This document shows positions 20,666 to 31,327 of a DNA stretch of 64,000 bases, piece by piece. Numbering within the stretch: position 1 is the stretch's first letter; each line of letters begins with the position of its first letter. The notes beneath the pieces are model-generated. The model was not told the origin of the DNA, made no database searches, and saw only the letters and a program-made list of their open reading frames with translations. The DNA comes from Nitrosomonas supralitoralis. GTDB lineage: Bacteria > Pseudomonadota > Gammaproteobacteria > Burkholderiales > Nitrosomonadaceae. A program made the translations under genes and the position numbers. Location: NCBI RefSeq assembly GCF_003011925.2, contig NZ_PXXU01000010.1, positions 1-64,000 of the forward strand, read 5' to 3'.

Positions 20666-21481
20666 ATGGGTCAAAAAATAAATCCAACTGGCTTTAGGCT
20701 TTCCGTTCAAAAGAATTGGATGTCGAAGTGGTATGCGAATAGTACTAACTTTGCAACTATGCTTAATGAAGATATAAAAGTTCGAGCATTTCTTGCAAGT
20801 AGACTTAAGAATGCTTCTGTTGGAAGAGTTCTGATAGAAAGGCCCTCGAAGAATGCGAGAATTACAATTTTTAGCTCTCGTCCTGGTGTTGTTATCGGTA
20901 AAAAAGGAGAGGATATTGAAGTTTTACGAGGCGAGCTTCAAAAACGAATGGGTGTTCCTGTTCATGTAAATATCGAAGAGATCAGAAAGCCAGAGATTGA
21001 TGCGCAATTAATAGCGGACAATATTGCACAGCAGTTAGAAAAAAGAATTATGTTTCGAAGAGCAATGAAACGTGCAATGCAAAATGCAATGAGACTTGGC
21101 GCGCAGGGTATAAAAATCATGAGTTCTGGTAGATTAAATGGAATAGAGATTGCTCGTACAGAGTGGTATAGAGAAGGGAGAGTACCGCTTCATACATTAA
21201 GGGCAGATATTGATTATGGAACATCAGAAGCTGAAACAACTTATGGGATTATAGGTATTAAGGTATGGATTTTTAAAGGAGAATTGCTTGGAAAGGGCGA
21301 CCAAGTAAATCAATTAACAGCAAATCCAAATTCTGAAAATGAAAAAAAGAAGCCTAATAAGAGAACATTATCATTTGCAAATCCCACTGACTTGAAGAGT
21401 GGCAAGAACATTACTAAAGAATCAGAATTACAAGATAGTTCTACTAATATCGAGCACACAACAATAGTCGATGAAAAATGA
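20666..21481 (+). CDS. rpsC: 30S ribosomal protein S3, with a long C-terminal tail
   Basis: S3 lines the mRNA entry tunnel, and with S4 and S5 has helicase function. The start chosen is ATG 20666, one base after the rplV stop, giving [14 protein letters not shown]; a longer reading from 20630 lies inside rplV. The KH domain ([16 protein letters not shown]) and the C-terminal domain are normal up to about residue 213. A polar, low-complexity tail of nearly 60 residues follows ([15 protein letters not shown] and on), making 271 residues against 233 in E. coli. The tail has no recognised motif. Confidence 0.97.
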   Translation: MGQKINPTGFRLSVQKNWMSKWYANSTNFATMLNEDIKVRAFLASRLKNASVGRVLIERPSKNARITIFSSRPGVVIGKKGEDIEVLRGELQKRMGVPVHVNIEEIRKPEIDAQLIADNIAQQLEKRIMFRRAMKRAMQNAMRLGAQGIKIMSSGRLNGIEIARTEWYREGRVPLHTLRADIDYGTSEAETTYGIIGIKVWIFKGELLGKGDQVNQLTANPNSENEKKKPNKRTLSFANPTDLKSGKNITKESELQDSSTNIEHTTIVDEK

Positions 21482-21496
21482 ATAGTGGAGAATTGA

Positions 21497-21913
21497 ATGC
21501 TTCAGCCAGCTAGAACAAAATATAGAAAACAACAAAAAGGTAGAAATACTGGAATCGCCACTCGTGGAGCTAAAGTTAGCTTTGGCGAGTTCGGCTTGAA
21601 GGCAGTAGGAAGAGGGCGGTTAACCGCGCGACAGATTGAAGCAGCTCGAAGAGCTATGACAAGACATATAAAAAGAGGTGGTAGAATTTGGATAAGGATT
21701 TTTCCAGATAAACCGGTATCACAAAAACCTGCAGAGGTTAGGATGGGAAATGGAAAAGGAAATCCAGAATATTACGTAGCAGAGATACAGCCTGGAAAAG
21801 TTCTATATGAAATGGATGGAGTGACTGAAGAACTGGCAAAAGAAGCTTTCCGGTTAGCTGCTGCTAAACTTCCAATTAGAACAACATTTACTATAAGGCA
21901 AATTGGTGGATAG
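21497..21913 (+). CDS. rplP: 50S ribosomal protein L16
   Basis: L16 contacts A-site tRNA and the peptidyl-transferase region. The 138-residue protein starts [17 protein letters not shown] and contains [19 protein letters not shown] and [19 protein letters not shown], both typical. An arginine corresponding to the hydroxylated E. coli R81 is present in the RMGNGKG loop. GGAG lies before the start; the next gene, rpmC, begins 2 bp after the stop. Confidence 0.97.
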   Translation: MLQPARTKYRKQQKGRNTGIATRGAKVSFGEFGLKAVGRGRLTARQIEAARRAMTRHIKRGGRIWIRIFPDKPVSQKPAEVRMGNGKGNPEYYVAEIQPGKVLYEMDGVTEELAKEAFRLAAAKLPIRTTFTIRQIGG

Positions 21914-21915
21914 TA

Positions 21916-22116
21916 ATGAAGTCAAGTGAATTGAAAAATAAACAAATACCTGAATTAAACGTTGAACTAATTTCACTTTTAAAAGCGCAATTCGGGTTAA
22001 GAATGCAATTGGCAACACAGCAACTGACGAATACGAGACAATTAAGAATGATAAGACGAGATATTGCCAGAGTAAAAACCGTTATAACTCAGCGACAAAA
22101 CAATCATGAAGAGTGA
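21916..22116 (+). CDS. rpmC: 50S ribosomal protein L29
   Basis: L29 is a small helical-hairpin protein near the tunnel exit beside L23. This 66-residue protein starts [15 protein letters not shown] and contains the helix [17 protein letters not shown] with the following [15 protein letters not shown]; all are family features. Its last codons overlap the rpsQ start by 11 bp, which points to coupling. Confidence 0.95.
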   Translation: MKSSELKNKQIPELNVELISLLKAQFGLRMQLATQQLTNTRQLRMIRRDIARVKTVITQRQNNHEE

Positions 22117-22351
22117 TAAATTAAACCGTGCCATAAGTGGAAAAATTATTAGTACTAAAATGGATAAAACTGTAACGGTATTGGTTGAACGAAGATTGAT
22201 GCATCCACTTTATGGTAAATTTGTTACTCGGTCTAAGAAATATCAAGCACACGACGAAATAAATCAATATACGATAGGTGATACTGTTCTGATAGAAGAA
22301 TGTCGGCCATTATCCAAAACTAAGAATTGGAAAGTTGTAGATAAAATATAA
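22106..22351 (+). CDS. rpsQ: 30S ribosomal protein S17
   Basis: S17 is a primary 16S rRNA-binding protein of the 30S body, an OB-fold. In this 81-residue protein [20 protein letters not shown] and [16 protein letters not shown] match the family. It begins within rpmC (11-bp overlap) and ends the S10 cluster; a 166-bp gap follows before rplN, as in E. coli where the spc operon has its own promoter. Confidence 0.97.
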   Translation: MKSDKLNRAISGKIISTKMDKTVTVLVERRLMHPLYGKFVTRSKKYQAHDEINQYTIGDTVLIEECRPLSKTKNWKVVDKI

Positions 22352-22517
22352 AATACTTAATAAATGAGATATATTCTTGGTTTATAAGGTATGAAAAAAG
22401 TAATTCCTGCTTTGACGAATTTCGTTAGACATTGTTAACGAGTGCCAATGAAGTGCATATAGAATTATTTATTTAGCAAATATCGGCGATAACATTTTAA
22501 TGAGAAGTGAATAAAAA
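22352..22517 (+). promoter_or_regulatory. S10/spc spacer, possible spc promoter
   Basis: This 166-bp gap interrupts an otherwise tightly packed gene block at the same place as the E. coli spc promoter. A TTGACG element is at 22412-22417 but no good -10 lies 16-18 bp downstream; a TATAGA element is at 22458-22463 with TG four bases upstream of it. A promoter is likely from position, but exact elements are uncertain. Confidence 0.35.
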
Positions 22518-22886
22518 ATGATCCAAATGCAATCAATATTACGAGTGGCTGACAATACGGGTGCTCGTTCACTTATGTGTATTAAAGTACTTGGTGGATC
22601 TAAAAGGCAATATGCTGGCATTGGTGACATTATAAAAGTTAGTGTTAAAGATGCTGCGCCACGAGGAAAAGTTAAAAAAGGCGAAGTATACAATGCAGTT
22701 GTAGTTAGGACCGCTAAAGGTGTAAGAAGAAATGATGGTTCTTTGTTGAAATTTGATCATAATGCTGCTGTGTTGCTAAATAATAAATTTGAGCCGATTG
22801 GAACGCGTATTTTTGGACCAGTGACTCGTGAGTTGAGAAACGTTAATTTTATGAAAATCGTATCTCTAGCTCCAGAAGTTTTGTAG
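22518..22886 (+). CDS. rplN: 50S ribosomal protein L14
   Basis: L14 is on the subunit interface and forms bridges with 16S rRNA. The 122-residue protein starts [17 protein letters not shown] and ends [13 protein letters not shown]-like ([13 protein letters not shown]), full length. It is the first spc gene, and the gap before it probably holds a promoter. Confidence 0.98.
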   Translation: MIQMQSILRVADNTGARSLMCIKVLGGSKRQYAGIGDIIKVSVKDAAPRGKVKKGEVYNAVVVRTAKGVRRNDGSLLKFDHNAAVLLNNKFEPIGTRIFGPVTRELRNVNFMKIVSLAPEVL

Positions 22887-22904
22887 TGTTTGCAGGAGAA
22901 TATT

Positions 22905-23222
22905 GTGCAAAAAATAAGAAAAGGTGATGATGTAATAGTCATTACAGGCAAGGATAGAGGCAAAAGGGGCACTGTCGTAAGTATTGTGAAAAATGATTAT
23001 GTAATTGTTCAAGGAATTAATTTAGTAAAAAAACATCAGAAACCTAATCCAACTAATGGTACGGCAGGTGGTATAATTGGTAAGGAGATGCCGATACATG
23101 CTTCTAACGTAGCTATTTATAATTTTACTTCAAAAAAACCTGACAGAGTGGGATTCAAAGTTAGTTCGGATAATAACAAAGTACGAATATTCAAATCTAG
23201 TGGCGATTTGATTGAAACGTAA
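22905..23222 (+). CDS. rplX: 50S ribosomal protein L24
   Basis: L24 is an assembly initiator with a KOW motif that binds 23S rRNA domain I. The start chosen is GTG 22905, giving [19 protein letters not shown], with GGAG eight bases upstream; an in-frame TTG at 22890 would put the ribosome-binding site inside the gene. From the GTG the protein is 105 residues, the family length. KOW signature: [16 protein letters not shown]. Confidence 0.95.
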   Translation: MQKIRKGDDVIVITGKDRGKRGTVVSIVKNDYVIVQGINLVKKHQKPNPTNGTAGGIIGKEMPIHASNVAIYNFTSKKPDRVGFKVSSDNNKVRIFKSSGDLIET

Positions 23223-23239
23223 ATATGGAATGGAATTAT

Positions 23240-23779
23240 ATGGCTCGCTTACAAGAATATTATAGAAATGAAGTAGTACATAAATTGATGGAACAATTCA
23301 AGTATAAGTCAGTAATGGAGGTTCCGTGCATAACAAAAATAACGTTAAATATCGGACTTGGAGAAGCGACAATCGATAAAAAGATAATCGAAAATGCAGT
23401 GTCGGACATAAAGAAAATATCTGGACAGCAACCCGTTATTACAAAGGCAAAGAAATCTATTGCAACATTTAAGGTAAGAAAAGATTATCCTATAGGTTGC
23501 ATGGTTACATTGCGCAAGGTAAGAATGTATGAATTTTTAGATCGATTAATCACGATTGCAATACCTAGGATCAGGGACTTTAGGGGTATTTCAGGAAAAT
23601 CATTTGACGGCAGAGGAAATTATAATATGGGTATCAAAGAGCAAATAATTTTTCCTGAAATTGATTATGATAAAATAGATAGTTTACGAGGAATGAATAT
23701 ATCAATAACAACTACAGCTAAAAACGATAGTGAAGCAAAAGCTTTATTAGCTGCATTCCATTTTCCGTTTAAAAATTGA
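23240..23779 (+). CDS. rplE: 50S ribosomal protein L5
   Basis: L5 binds 5S rRNA and contacts the P-site tRNA. ATG 23240 gives [16 protein letters not shown] and 179 residues, the E. coli length. A second ATG five codons upstream is open but would add an uncharacteristic MEWNY. The conserved KKIMLNIGLGE region appears as [10 protein letters not shown], and [18 protein letters not shown] follows. Confidence 0.96.
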   Translation: MARLQEYYRNEVVHKLMEQFKYKSVMEVPCITKITLNIGLGEATIDKKIIENAVSDIKKISGQQPVITKAKKSIATFKVRKDYPIGCMVTLRKVRMYEFLDRLITIAIPRIRDFRGISGKSFDGRGNYNMGIKEQIIFPEIDYDKIDSLRGMNISITTTAKNDSEAKALLAAFHFPFKN

Positions 23780-23786
23780 GATCAGA

Positions 23787-24092
23787 ATGGCAAAACTCGC
23801 TGTTATTAATAGGAACAATAGAAGAAATAAAATTGTTCAAAAGTATGCTGAGCAAAGAATCAATTTAAAGAAAATAATAAATGATTTTACACTAAGTGAA
23901 ACTGAGCGTCATGAAGCTCGCCTGTCCTTGCAAAGGCTTCCGAGAGACTCAAGTCCTGTCCGATTAAGAAATAGATGTGCTTTGACTGGTAGACCGCGTG
24001 GTGTTTACTCTAAATTTGGCCTGGGAAGAAGCAAATTAAGAGAAATAGCTATGAGTGGTAAAATACCAGGAATTATAAAAGCGAGTTGGTGA
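23787..24092 (+). CDS. rpsN: 30S ribosomal protein S14 (zinc-free long form)
   Basis: S14 joins the 30S head late in assembly. The protein is 101 residues and has no CxxC pairs, so it is the long zinc-independent form. The C-terminal [18 protein letters not shown] and IPGIIKASW are typical. It follows rplE by 7 bp. By contrast rpsD and rpmJ in this block keep zinc-binding cysteines. Confidence 0.97.
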   Translation: MAKLAVINRNNRRNKIVQKYAEQRINLKKIINDFTLSETERHEARLSLQRLPRDSSPVRLRNRCALTGRPRGVYSKFGLGRSKLREIAMSGKIPGIIKASW

Positions 24093-24163
24093 TATAATTT
24101 TTCTTTATTAGTAAAATATTGTCAATTTAGTAATAACTAAACTAATCGGTAGGTAAAAACATT

Positions 24164-24559
24164 ATGAGTATGAGTGATCCTATAGCAGATATGCTAACAC
24201 GGATGCGTAATGCGCAAATGGCAAAAAAACAATCAGTGATAATGCCAAGTTCTCTTATTAAACAAGCAATTGCTAGTGTTCTGAAAGAAGAAGGGTATAT
24301 TGAGGGTTTTGAAATTGATGATCAAGGAAGCAAAAAAAATCTAGAGATAAAACTCAAATATTATTCGGGTGAGCGAGTAATTGAAAGAATAACACGCGTT
24401 AGTAAACCCGGTTTAAGAATCTATAAATCAAGTAAGAATTTGCCAAATGTAATGAATGGACTGGGAATTGCAATTATGTCTACTTCTAAGGGTGTAATGA
24501 CTCAAAGAAAAGCGCAGCAACTTGGTGTTGGAGGAGAGTTATTATGCTATGTTGTTTAA
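24164..24559 (+). CDS. rpsH: 30S ribosomal protein S8
   Basis: S8 binds helix 21 of 16S rRNA and, in E. coli, represses the spc operon at an mRNA site near rplE. The 131-residue protein starts [18 protein letters not shown] (a second ATG two codons on is equally possible) and ends with [19 protein letters not shown], typical. A 71-bp gap separates it from rpsN. Confidence 0.97.
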   Translation: MSMSDPIADMLTRMRNAQMAKKQSVIMPSSLIKQAIASVLKEEGYIEGFEIDDQGSKKNLEIKLKYYSGERVIERITRVSKPGLRIYKSSKNLPNVMNGLGIAIMSTSKGVMTQRKAQQLGVGGELLCYVV

Positions 24560-24571
24560 AGGATCTGTTAA

Positions 24572-25105
24572 ATGTCTCGTGTTAGTAAAAATCCGGTAAC
24601 TATACCCTCCAATGTGGAAGTCACTATTTCTAATCATAATGTATTAATTAAAGGCCCTTTGGGATCTTTACAACAAAAGATAACTGAATTTGTTGTATTG
24701 GAAGTAGTTGATAATGAAATTAGAATTAAAACAGCTAATGAATCTAAGCATGCTAACGCCATGTCTGGAACAATAAGGTCCCTTATTGCTAATATGGTTC
24801 ATGGTGTATCCCAGGGCTTTGAAAAAAGATTGCAATTGGTAGGAGTGGGATATCGAGCTCAGGCAGCTCAGGATAAAATAAATTTGGCTTTGGGATTTTC
24901 ACATCCTATAAATTATGTTATACCTGATGGGATTGAAATTGAAACGCCGACTCAGACTGAAATTCTTATTAAGGGAATGAACAAGCAGATAGTTGGTCAA
25001 ACAGCTGCTGAAATTCGCGCATATAGAAAACCAGAACCATATAAGGGCAAAGGTGTCCGTTATTCAGATGAGAAGATAATTCTCAAAGAAACGAAGAAAA
25101 AATAA
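24572..25105 (+). CDS. rplF: 50S ribosomal protein L6
   Basis: L6 lies near the GTPase-associated region and sarcin-ricin loop. The 177-residue protein begins MSRVSKNPVTIPSNVEV, with the two repeated domains of the family and the C-terminal KPEPYKGKGVRYSDEKI signature. It starts 12 bp after rpsH. Confidence 0.98.
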   Translation: MSRVSKNPVTIPSNVEVTISNHNVLIKGPLGSLQQKITEFVVLEVVDNEIRIKTANESKHANAMSGTIRSLIANMVHGVSQGFEKRLQLVGVGYRAQAAQDKINLALGFSHPINYVIPDGIEIETPTQTEILIKGMNKQIVGQTAAEIRAYRKPEPYKGKGVRYSDEKIILKETKKK

Positions 25106-25115
25106 GTGAAATAAT

Positions 25116-25472
25116 ATGGCAAATTTAAAAGATCGGCGATTGAGACGTTCAAGAAAAACTAGATATAAAATTGTAGAAATTGGCGCAGTACGATTATGTA
25201 TACATCGAACTAACTTACACATATATGCACAATTAATAGATGATAATCTGCATAAAACTATCGCATGTGCTTCAACTTTAGAGCCCGAAGTTAAAAAAGA
25301 AATATCTTCAGGTAGCACTGTAACCGCTGCATCCTTCATTGGGAAAAGAATCGCTGAAAAAGGAAAGATGTGTGGTATTTCAAATATCGCCTTTGACAGA
25401 TCTGGATATAAATTTCATGGAAGAATAAAAGCGTTAGCAGAATCTGCGCGTCAAAATGGATTAAAATTCTAA
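25116..25472 (+). CDS. rplR: 50S ribosomal protein L18
   Basis: L18 binds 5S rRNA with L5 and helps it join the 50S. In the 118-residue protein the basic N terminus ([13 protein letters not shown]) and the C-terminal [20 protein letters not shown] are diagnostic. It begins 10 bp after rplF. Confidence 0.97.
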   Translation: MANLKDRRLRRSRKTRYKIVEIGAVRLCIHRTNLHIYAQLIDDNLHKTIACASTLEPEVKKEISSGSTVTAASFIGKRIAEKGKMCGISNIAFDRSGYKFHGRIKALAESARQNGLKF

Positions 25473-25485
25473 TCAAGGATTTAAG

Positions 25486-26028
25486 ATGGCAAAAGTTGGA
25501 AAGTCAAGTGTGAAGCACTTAAGTAACGAAGAGACTGGCGATGATCTGCGTGAGAAAATGGTGGCTATCAACCGAGTTACCAAAGTTGTCAAGGGCGGGC
25601 GTATTTTAGGTTTTGCAGCACTTACTGTTGTAGGTGATGGCGATGGTAGTATTGGCATGGGAAAAGGTAAATCACGTGAGGTACCAGTTGCTGTGCAAAA
25701 GGCAATGGATGAAGCACGCCGAAAAATGATTAAAGTTAAATTAAAAAACGGTACAATATATCATCCGATTACAGCTTCACATGGAGCCGCAAAAATTTAT
25801 ATGCAGCCTGCACCGGAAGGTACCGGAATTATTGCTGGCGGACCTATGCGTGCCATTTTCGAAGTAATTGGGATGACAGACATTCTGGCGAAATGTATCG
25901 GGTCTACTAATCCGTATAATGTAGTGCGAGCAACAATTAAAGGATTAAATTCGATGAACACTCCTGCGAGTATAGCTGCGAAACGTGGGAAGACGGTTAA
26001 AGAAATTATGGGGCTTGATAATGGTTAA
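25486..26028 (+). CDS. rpsE: 30S ribosomal protein S5
   Basis: S5 works with S4 in decoding accuracy and at the mRNA entry. The 180-residue protein has the double-stranded-RNA-binding-like N domain ([17 protein letters not shown]) and [13 protein letters not shown]-type loop, here [17 protein letters not shown]. The loop linked to spectinomycin resistance shows no deletion. Its stop overlaps the rpmD start by 8 bp. Confidence 0.97.
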   Translation: MAKVGKSSVKHLSNEETGDDLREKMVAINRVTKVVKGGRILGFAALTVVGDGDGSIGMGKGKSREVPVAVQKAMDEARRKMIKVKLKNGTIYHPITASHGAAKIYMQPAPEGTGIIAGGPMRAIFEVIGMTDILAKCIGSTNPYNVVRATIKGLNSMNTPASIAAKRGKTVKEIMGLDNG

Positions 26029-26212
26029 TGAAAAAGTGCCAAATACTATAAAAATAAGTTTGGTAAAAAGTTTGATAGGCGTGAAACAATCTCATAGAGC
26101 TACCATAATAGGTTTGGGGTTAAAAAGAATTAATAGTTCTTCAGTGCTAGAGAGAACACCAGAGACTATTGGAATGATTAATAAAATTAAATATTTAATT
26201 AAATACTGTTGA
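26021..26212 (+). CDS. rpmD: 50S ribosomal protein L30
   Basis: L30 is a small ferredoxin-like protein of the 50S. The start chosen, ATG 26021, gives [17 protein letters not shown] and 63 residues, the family length; an upstream in-frame ATG at 25985 lies inside rps[20 protein letters not shown] is the conserved core. Overlaps rpsE by 8 bp; rplO begins 1 bp after the stop. Confidence 0.95.
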   Translation: MVNEKVPNTIKISLVKSLIGVKQSHRATIIGLGLKRINSSSVLERTPETIGMINKIKYLIKYC

Positions 26213-26213
26213 T

Positions 26214-26645
26214 ATGTTTTTAAATACAATAAAACCTGCTATAGGTTCTGTAAAGAGTAATCTTAGAGTGGGACGTGGTATGGGGTCTGGTTTCGGAAAA
26301 ACTTGCGGCCGAGGGCACAAAGGACAGAAGTCACGTTCTGGTGGTTATCATAAGGTTGGATTTGAGGGAGGGCAGATGCCAATACAGCGACGTTTGCCAA
26401 AAAGAGGCTTTACGGTTTTAAGTAAACCGCAACATCAAAGTATTCAGATGAGCGTTATTAAATCGCTTAATGAAGATGTGATAACTATCGAATTATTAAA
26501 GAAATTAAATGTAATTACTGAAAAAGTAAAAAAAGTTAAGATTTATGGTGCGGAATCTATAGATCGGGTAATGTCATTTGAAGGTATTAGTGTAAGTAAC
26601 GGAACAAAGTTATCGATAGAAGCATTGGGTGGAAAAATATTATAG
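26214..26645 (+). CDS. rplO: 50S ribosomal protein L15
   Basis: L15 is a late-assembly 50S protein. The 143-residue product has the glycine-rich basic N terminus (GRGMGSGFGKTCGRGHKGQ, then SRSGG), and GFEGGQMPIQRRLPKRGF, typical. It lies between rpmD and secY, one base after rpmD. Confidence 0.97.
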   Translation: MFLNTIKPAIGSVKSNLRVGRGMGSGFGKTCGRGHKGQKSRSGGYHKVGFEGGQMPIQRRLPKRGFTVLSKPQHQSIQMSVIKSLNEDVITIELLKKLNVITEKVKKVKIYGAESIDRVMSFEGISVSNGTKLSIEALGGKIL

Positions 26646-26662
26646 AAACATAAGGAATAAAA

Positions 26663-27994
26663 GTGGCTATAAAAGGTGTTTCAAATAAGCCGGTCGATAA
26701 ATTTGCGGATTTAAAACGACGACTATGGTTTTTGCTGCTAGCGTTAGTTGTATATAGAATTGGTGCACATGTTCCTGTTCCAGGAATTGATTCAACAGTA
26801 CTAAAAGATTTGTTCGAATCACAAGAAGGCGGTGTATTGGGCATGTTTAACATGTTCTCAGGAGGTGCACTATCACGGTTTTCTATTTTTGCACTTGGCA
26901 TTATGCCTTATATCTCTGCTTCTATAATTATGCAGCTTGGTACGGTAGCTGTGCCTTACTTAGAAGCTTTAAAAAAAGAGGGTGAGAGTGGAAGAAGGAA
27001 GATTACTCAATATACGAGATATGGCACGCTTGCATTAGCTATTGTACAGAGTTATGGAATTTCTATCGCACTTCAATCACAAAATGGATTAGTAATTGAT
27101 CCTGGTGGTATGTTTACGTTGACTACTGTAATAACGCTAGTAACAGGAACAATTTTTTTAATGTGGTTAGGTGAGCAAATAACGGAACGTGGTATAGGCA
27201 ATGGGATTTCATTGATTATTTTTGCGGGAATAGCGGCAGGTCTACCAAGTGCTATTGGTGGCACATTAGATTTGGTTAGTACTGGCTCCATGCATTTCCT
27301 AGTTGCATTGGGAATTTTTATAGCTGCTGCTATAGTTACATGGTTTGTGGTTTTCGTTGAAAAAGGTCAAAGACGAATTTTAGTTAATTATGCTAAACGG
27401 CAAGTTGGTCAGAAAGTATATGGCGGGCAAAGTTCTCACCTACCGTTAAAAATTAATATGGCAGGGGTGATACCTCCTATTTTTGCTTCAAGCATTATAT
27501 TATTTCCAGCAACTTTAGCTGGGTGGTTCGCAAATAATGAGTCAATGGTTTTATTGAAAGATATTAGTGCTGCTTTATCGCCAGGGCAGCCGATTTATGT
27601 GATGCTCTATGCAGTAATGATAATCTTCTTTTGCTTTTTCTATACTGCACTTGTTTTTAATCCGAAGGAAACTGCTGATAATCTTAAAAAGAGCGGAGCA
27701 TTTGTTCCTGGTATTAGGCCTGGAGAGCAGACTACTCGTTATATCGAAAAAATAATGCTTCGACTTACGTTAGCTGGATCTATATATGTGACACTAGTAT
27801 GTTTGCTTCCAGAATTTTTGATACTTAAATGGAATGTTCCATTTTATTTCGGTGGTACGTCATTACTAATCATAGTGATTGTTACTATGGATTTTATGTC
27901 GCAAGTGCAGTCGCATGTCATGTCATCACAATATGATAGTTTATTAAAAAAGACTAATTTTAAATCCAATAGTGGCAAATTAAATGCCAGATAG
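26663..27994 (+). CDS. secY: Protein translocase subunit SecY
   Basis: The channel subunit of the SecYEG inner-membrane translocon for secretion and membrane insertion. The 443-residue protein has ten predicted membrane spans, with the plug region following the first span, and the conserved cytoplasmic stretch [15 protein letters not shown] plus [11 protein letters not shown] near the C terminus. Translation starts at GTG, giving [17 protein letters not shown]. It is placed after rplO as in other spc operons. Confidence 0.97.
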   Translation: MAIKGVSNKPVDKFADLKRRLWFLLLALVVYRIGAHVPVPGIDSTVLKDLFESQEGGVLGMFNMFSGGALSRFSIFALGIMPYISASIIMQLGTVAVPYLEALKKEGESGRRKITQYTRYGTLALAIVQSYGISIALQSQNGLVIDPGGMFTLTTVITLVTGTIFLMWLGEQITERGIGNGISLIIFAGIAAGLPSAIGGTLDLVSTGSMHFLVALGIFIAAAIVTWFVVFVEKGQRRILVNYAKRQVGQKVYGGQSSHLPLKINMAGVIPPIFASSIILFPATLAGWFANNESMVLLKDISAALSPGQPIYVMLYAVMIIFFCFFYTALVFNPKETADNLKKSGAFVPGIRPGEQTTRYIEKIMLRLTLAGSIYVTLVCLLPEFLILKWNVPFYFGGTSLLIIVIVTMDFMSQVQSHVMSSQYDSLLKKTNFKSNSGKLNAR

Positions 27995-28014
27995 TGAGTT
28001 ATTACAAAAAATTA

Positions 28015-28233
28015 ATGGCTAAAGAAGAAACAATTCAAATGCAGGGCGAGATTTTAGAAACTCTTCCGAATGCAACATTTCGAGTAAAATTAGAAAATGG
28101 GCACATAGTGCTGGGTCATATATCGGGAAAAATGCGTATGCATTATATTAGAATCTTACCGGGTGACAAGGTTACTGTAGATCTAACGCCCTATGACCTA
28201 ACTAGAGCTAGAATCACGTTTAGAGCAAAATAA
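28015..28233 (+). CDS. infA: Translation initiation factor IF-1
   Basis: IF-1 blocks the A site during initiation and boosts IF-2 and IF-3. ATG 28015 gives [19 protein letters not shown] and exactly 72 residues, the family length; a GTG seven codons earlier overlaps secY and is rejected. The OB-fold core [20 protein letters not shown] is intact apart from normal substitutions. It lies between secY and rpmJ, a common betaproteobacterial order. Confidence 0.96.
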   Translation: MAKEETIQMQGEILETLPNATFRVKLENGHIVLGHISGKMRMHYIRILPGDKVTVDLTPYDLTRARITFRAK

Positions 28234-28263
28234 TAAATTTAAATATGTTAATGGACTGACTAT

Positions 28264-28377
28264 ATGAAAGTAAATGCTTCTGTAAAAAAGTTATGTAGGA
28301 AATGTAAGATGATACGCCGCAATAGAGTCCTCAGAGTGATATGCGAAGACCCAAGGCATAAGCAGCGCCAGGGATAA
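28264..28377 (+). CDS. rpmJ: 50S ribosomal protein L36 (zinc form)
   Basis: A 37-codon gene too short for routine calling. The protein starts [19 protein letters not shown] and has the zinc ribbon C11, C14, C27, H32, so it is the zinc-binding form of L36. It lies 30 bp after infA and 40 bp before rpsM, the standard position. L36 finishes the 50S near the peptidyl-transferase base. Confidence 0.97.
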   Translation: MKVNASVKKLCRKCKMIRRNRVLRVICEDPRHKQRQG

Positions 28378-28417
28378 GTTCAGAGTCAACTATATTTTTG
28401 ATAAACAAGGAAATTAA

Positions 28418-28777
28418 ATGGCGCGTATCGCTGGTGTAAATATACCAAACCATAAACATATTGGTATAGCTTTAACTTCTATTTATGGGGTTGGCAGAAC
28501 AAGATCCTCAAATATATGTAAAGTTATAGGTGTTGATATTGATAGAAAGCTTAAAGACTTGTCGGAAGAGCAAATTGAATTGATACGCGAGCAGGTCGCT
28601 AAATTTACGATCGAAGGAGATCTTCGTCGTGAAGTATCAATGAATATAAAAAGACTGATGGACCTTGGCTGTTATCGTGGTTTGCGTCATAGACGCGGAT
28701 TGCCAGTGCGCGGTCAACGAACACGTACAAATGCTAGGACACGGAAAGGCCCTCGCAAAGCGGTTCGTTCAAGATAA
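28418..28777 (+). CDS. rpsM: 30S ribosomal protein S13
   Basis: S13 is in the 30S head and forms bridges to L5 and the P-site tRNA through its basic tail. The 119-residue protein starts [19 protein letters not shown] and ends in the conserved [18 protein letters not shown] tail. It is first of the alpha cluster (rpsM-rpsK-rpsD-rpoA-rplQ). An AAGGA ribosome-binding site precedes it. Confidence 0.98.
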   Translation: MARIAGVNIPNHKHIGIALTSIYGVGRTRSSNICKVIGVDIDRKLKDLSEEQIELIREQVAKFTIEGDLRREVSMNIKRLMDLGCYRGLRHRRGLPVRGQRTRTNARTRKGPRKAVRSR

Positions 28778-28813
28778 AATATTTATGTAGTGCTTTAATT
28801 ATTAGGAATTTAT

Positions 28814-29203
28814 ATGGTTAAGACAACCTCTAAAGTTCGAAAAAAAATAAAAAAGAATGTATCGGAAGGCATTGCACATATACATGCATCATTTAATAAT
28901 ACGATTGTTACAATTACTGACAGACAGGGTAATGCATTATCATGGGCAACATCTGGAGGAGCCGGTTTTAAGGGGTCTAGAAAAAGCACACCTTTTGCAG
29001 CTCAAGTTGCAGCAGAAAACGCCAGTAAAATTGCAATCGAATGTGGTGTGAAAAATCTAGAGGTTAGAGTTAAAGGACCTGGGCCAGGGAGAGATTCAGC
29101 TGTGAGAGCATTAAATTCAGCTGGCTTTAAAATTACTAGCATTTCTGATGTTACACCAGTGCCGCACAATGGCTGTCGGCCTCCAAAAAAACGGCGAATC
29201 TGA
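28814..29203 (+). CDS. rpsK: 30S ribosomal protein S11
   Basis: S11 lies on the 30S platform near the mRNA exit. The 129-residue protein contains [19 protein letters not shown] and ends with [19 protein letters not shown], both highly conserved. It follows rpsM by 36 bp. Confidence 0.98.
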   Translation: MVKTTSKVRKKIKKNVSEGIAHIHASFNNTIVTITDRQGNALSWATSGGAGFKGSRKSTPFAAQVAAENASKIAIECGVKNLEVRVKGPGPGRDSAVRALNSAGFKITSISDVTPVPHNGCRPPKKRRI

Positions 29204-29215
29204 GGAGATTAAACT

Positions 29216-29842
29216 TTGGCAAAGAATCTTGAACCAAAATGTAAGCAATGTAGACGCGAAGGCGAGAAGCTTTTTCTTAAAGGTGAAAAGTGTTTTACTG
29301 ATAAGTGCGCAATTGAAAGAAGAAATTATCCACCGGGCCAGCATGGTCAGAAAAAAGGAAGATTATCAGACTATGGCGGTCAATTACGTGAAAAGCAAAA
29401 AATAAGAAAAATCTATGGAATTCTAGAAAAGCAATTTAGAAATATTTATAAATTTGCCGATAAACAGCGCGGGATAACTGGCGAAAATTTGCTTCAATTA
29501 CTTGAAAGCCGTCTTGATAACGTGGCTTTTCAAATGGGCTTTGGAACATCTAGATCTGAGGCAAGGCAAATAGTTAGGCACAATTGTATTTTAGTTAATG
29601 GTAACCGAGTAAATATTCCTTCGTATAGAGTTAAGGCTGGAGACACAGTTGAAGTTGTACAGAAGGCACGTGACCAATTGCGTATTAAGAAATCAATTGA
29701 GATCGCAAATAATCGTGCTTTTCCAACATGGATAGAAGTTGATACAAAGGCAATGAAAGGTATCTATAAATCTAAACCTGAACGAGCTGATTTGCCTGCG
29801 ACAATAAATGAATCTTTAGTTGTCGAATTGTATTCTAAGTAA
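29216..29842 (+). CDS. rpsD: 30S ribosomal protein S4 (zinc form, TTG start)
   Basis: S4 initiates 30S body assembly and, in E. coli, represses the alpha operon. The 208-residue protein starts at TTG 29216, with GAGGAG nine bases upstream, giving [18 protein letters not shown]; no ATG fits. Cysteines C9, C12, C26 and C31 form a zinc site that the E. coli protein lacks. The S4 domain ([20 protein letters not shown]) is intact. The rare start may limit expression, consistent with its regulatory role, but that is inference. Confidence 0.96.
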   Translation: MAKNLEPKCKQCRREGEKLFLKGEKCFTDKCAIERRNYPPGQHGQKKGRLSDYGGQLREKQKIRKIYGILEKQFRNIYKFADKQRGITGENLLQLLESRLDNVAFQMGFGTSRSEARQIVRHNCILVNGNRVNIPSYRVKAGDTVEVVQKARDQLRIKKSIEIANNRAFPTWIEVDTKAMKGIYKSKPERADLPATINESLVVELYSK

Positions 29843-29887
29843 TCAATATTATTATTGATTTTCTTTATCTAAAGGTACATTATTACT

Positions 29888-30895
29888 ATGCAAGGTACTG
29901 ATTTGTTAACCCCAAGAATTATTGATGTTCAAAATATATCACCTCTTCATGCAAAGGTTGTCATGGAACCATTCGAGCGTGGTTATGGGCATACGCTTGG
30001 GAATGCTTTAAGACGAATATTACTGTCATCAATGACAGGTTATGCTCCAACAGAAGTCAAGATTGCAGGCGTACTACACGAGTATTCGGCTCTGGATGGT
30101 GTGCAAGAAGATGTTGTCGATATTCTAATGAATATTAAAGGCATAGTATTAAAGTTGCACAATAATGATGAAGCAATACTAACTTTAAAGAAAATTGGTA
30201 AAGGCATTGTTACTGCAGCAGATATAGAACTAAGCCATAATGTAGAAATAATTAATCCAGATCATGTAATTGCACACCTTACTGCAGATGGCAAGATCGA
30301 TGTGGAACTTAAGGTTGAAAAGGGAAGAGGTTATGCTCCCGCTAACGTTAGAAAAATTGGGGCTAGTGATAAAAATGTCATTGGAACAATACTATTAGAC
30401 GCATCTTTTAGTCCGATCAGACGAGTTAGTTATTCAGTTGAAAGTGCACGAGTAGAACAGCGAACTGATTTAGATAAATTAATTGTTGATATAGAAACAA
30501 ACGGTGCAGTTGAGCCTGAAGAGGCAATAAGGTTTGCTGCGCGAGTTCTGGTTCAACAATTATCAGTTTTTGCAGATCTTGAGAGTACACCTATACCAAA
30601 AGAAAAGCCGCAAGCTCCTCAGATTGATCCTATATTGCTTCGACCAGTTGATGATTTGGAGCTAACTGTACGATCTGCTAATTGTCTTAAAGTAGAAAAC
30701 ATTTATTATATTGGCGACTTAATACAAAGAACTGAAGCTGAGCTCCTGAGAACACCAAATTTGGGTAGAAAATCTCTTAATGAAATAAAAGAAGTTTTAG
30801 CTTCAAGAGATCTTAGCTTGGGAATGAAATTGGATAACTGGCCTCCGGCTAATTTGGATAATATTTCAAAGGATACTAACCATGCGCCACAATAA
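29888..30895 (+). CDS. rpoA: RNA polymerase alpha subunit
   Basis: Alpha dimerises to start polymerase assembly and contacts promoter UP elements and activators. The 335-residue protein has the N-terminal assembly domain ([19 protein letters not shown] near residues 33-51) and a C-terminal domain from about 245 with the DNA-binding [18 protein letters not shown]. Length is usual for betaproteobacteria. Its end overlaps rplQ by 14 bp. Confidence 0.98.
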   Translation: MQGTDLLTPRIIDVQNISPLHAKVVMEPFERGYGHTLGNALRRILLSSMTGYAPTEVKIAGVLHEYSALDGVQEDVVDILMNIKGIVLKLHNNDEAILTLKKIGKGIVTAADIELSHNVEIINPDHVIAHLTADGKIDVELKVEKGRGYAPANVRKIGASDKNVIGTILLDASFSPIRRVSYSVESARVEQRTDLDKLIVDIETNGAVEPEEAIRFAARVLVQQLSVFADLESTPIPKEKPQAPQIDPILLRPVDDLELTVRSANCLKVENIYYIGDLIQRTEAELLRTPNLGRKSLNEIKEVLASRDLSLGMKLDNWPPANLDNISKDTNHAPQ

Positions 30896-31286
30896 TGCAT
30901 TTAGAAAACTAAATCGGAACAGTAGTCATAGAAAGGCTATGTTTCGTAATATGAGTAACTCACTTCTACGCCATGAAACTATTAAAACAACATTACCCAA
31001 AGCTAAAGAGCTAAGAAGATATGTTGAGCCTATGATTACTTTAGGTAAAGAGCCAACACTCGCAAATAGAAGATTAGCATTCGATAGACTTAGAGATCGA
31101 GAAAGTGTAACTAAATTGTTCGCTGAGTTGGGACCTCGATATATTTCTCGTCCTGGCGGATATATTAGAATACTTAGATATGGATATAGGAATGGAGATA
31201 ATGCTCCCATGGCATTGGTAGAACTTGTTGATAAACCAGAATATGATATTGAAACTAATTCAGCAAATACAAATGATGACAATTAA
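30882..31286 (+). CDS. rplQ: 50S ribosomal protein L17
   Basis: L17 is a 50S protein near the tunnel exit. The 134-residue protein starts [17 protein letters not shown] with [20 protein letters not shown], typical, and ends in a short polar tail. It starts inside the last codons of rpoA (14-bp overlap) and closes the ribosomal block. No clear intrinsic terminator follows, so some readthrough into birA is possible. Confidence 0.97.
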   Translation: MRHNNAFRKLNRNSSHRKAMFRNMSNSLLRHETIKTTLPKAKELRRYVEPMITLGKEPTLANRRLAFDRLRDRESVTKLFAELGPRYISRPGGYIRILRYGYRNGDNAPMALVELVDKPEYDIETNSANTNDDN

Positions 31287-31327
31287 ATAAACTACACTGT
31301 TGATTAAGTAAAGTAACCTAATAACAA

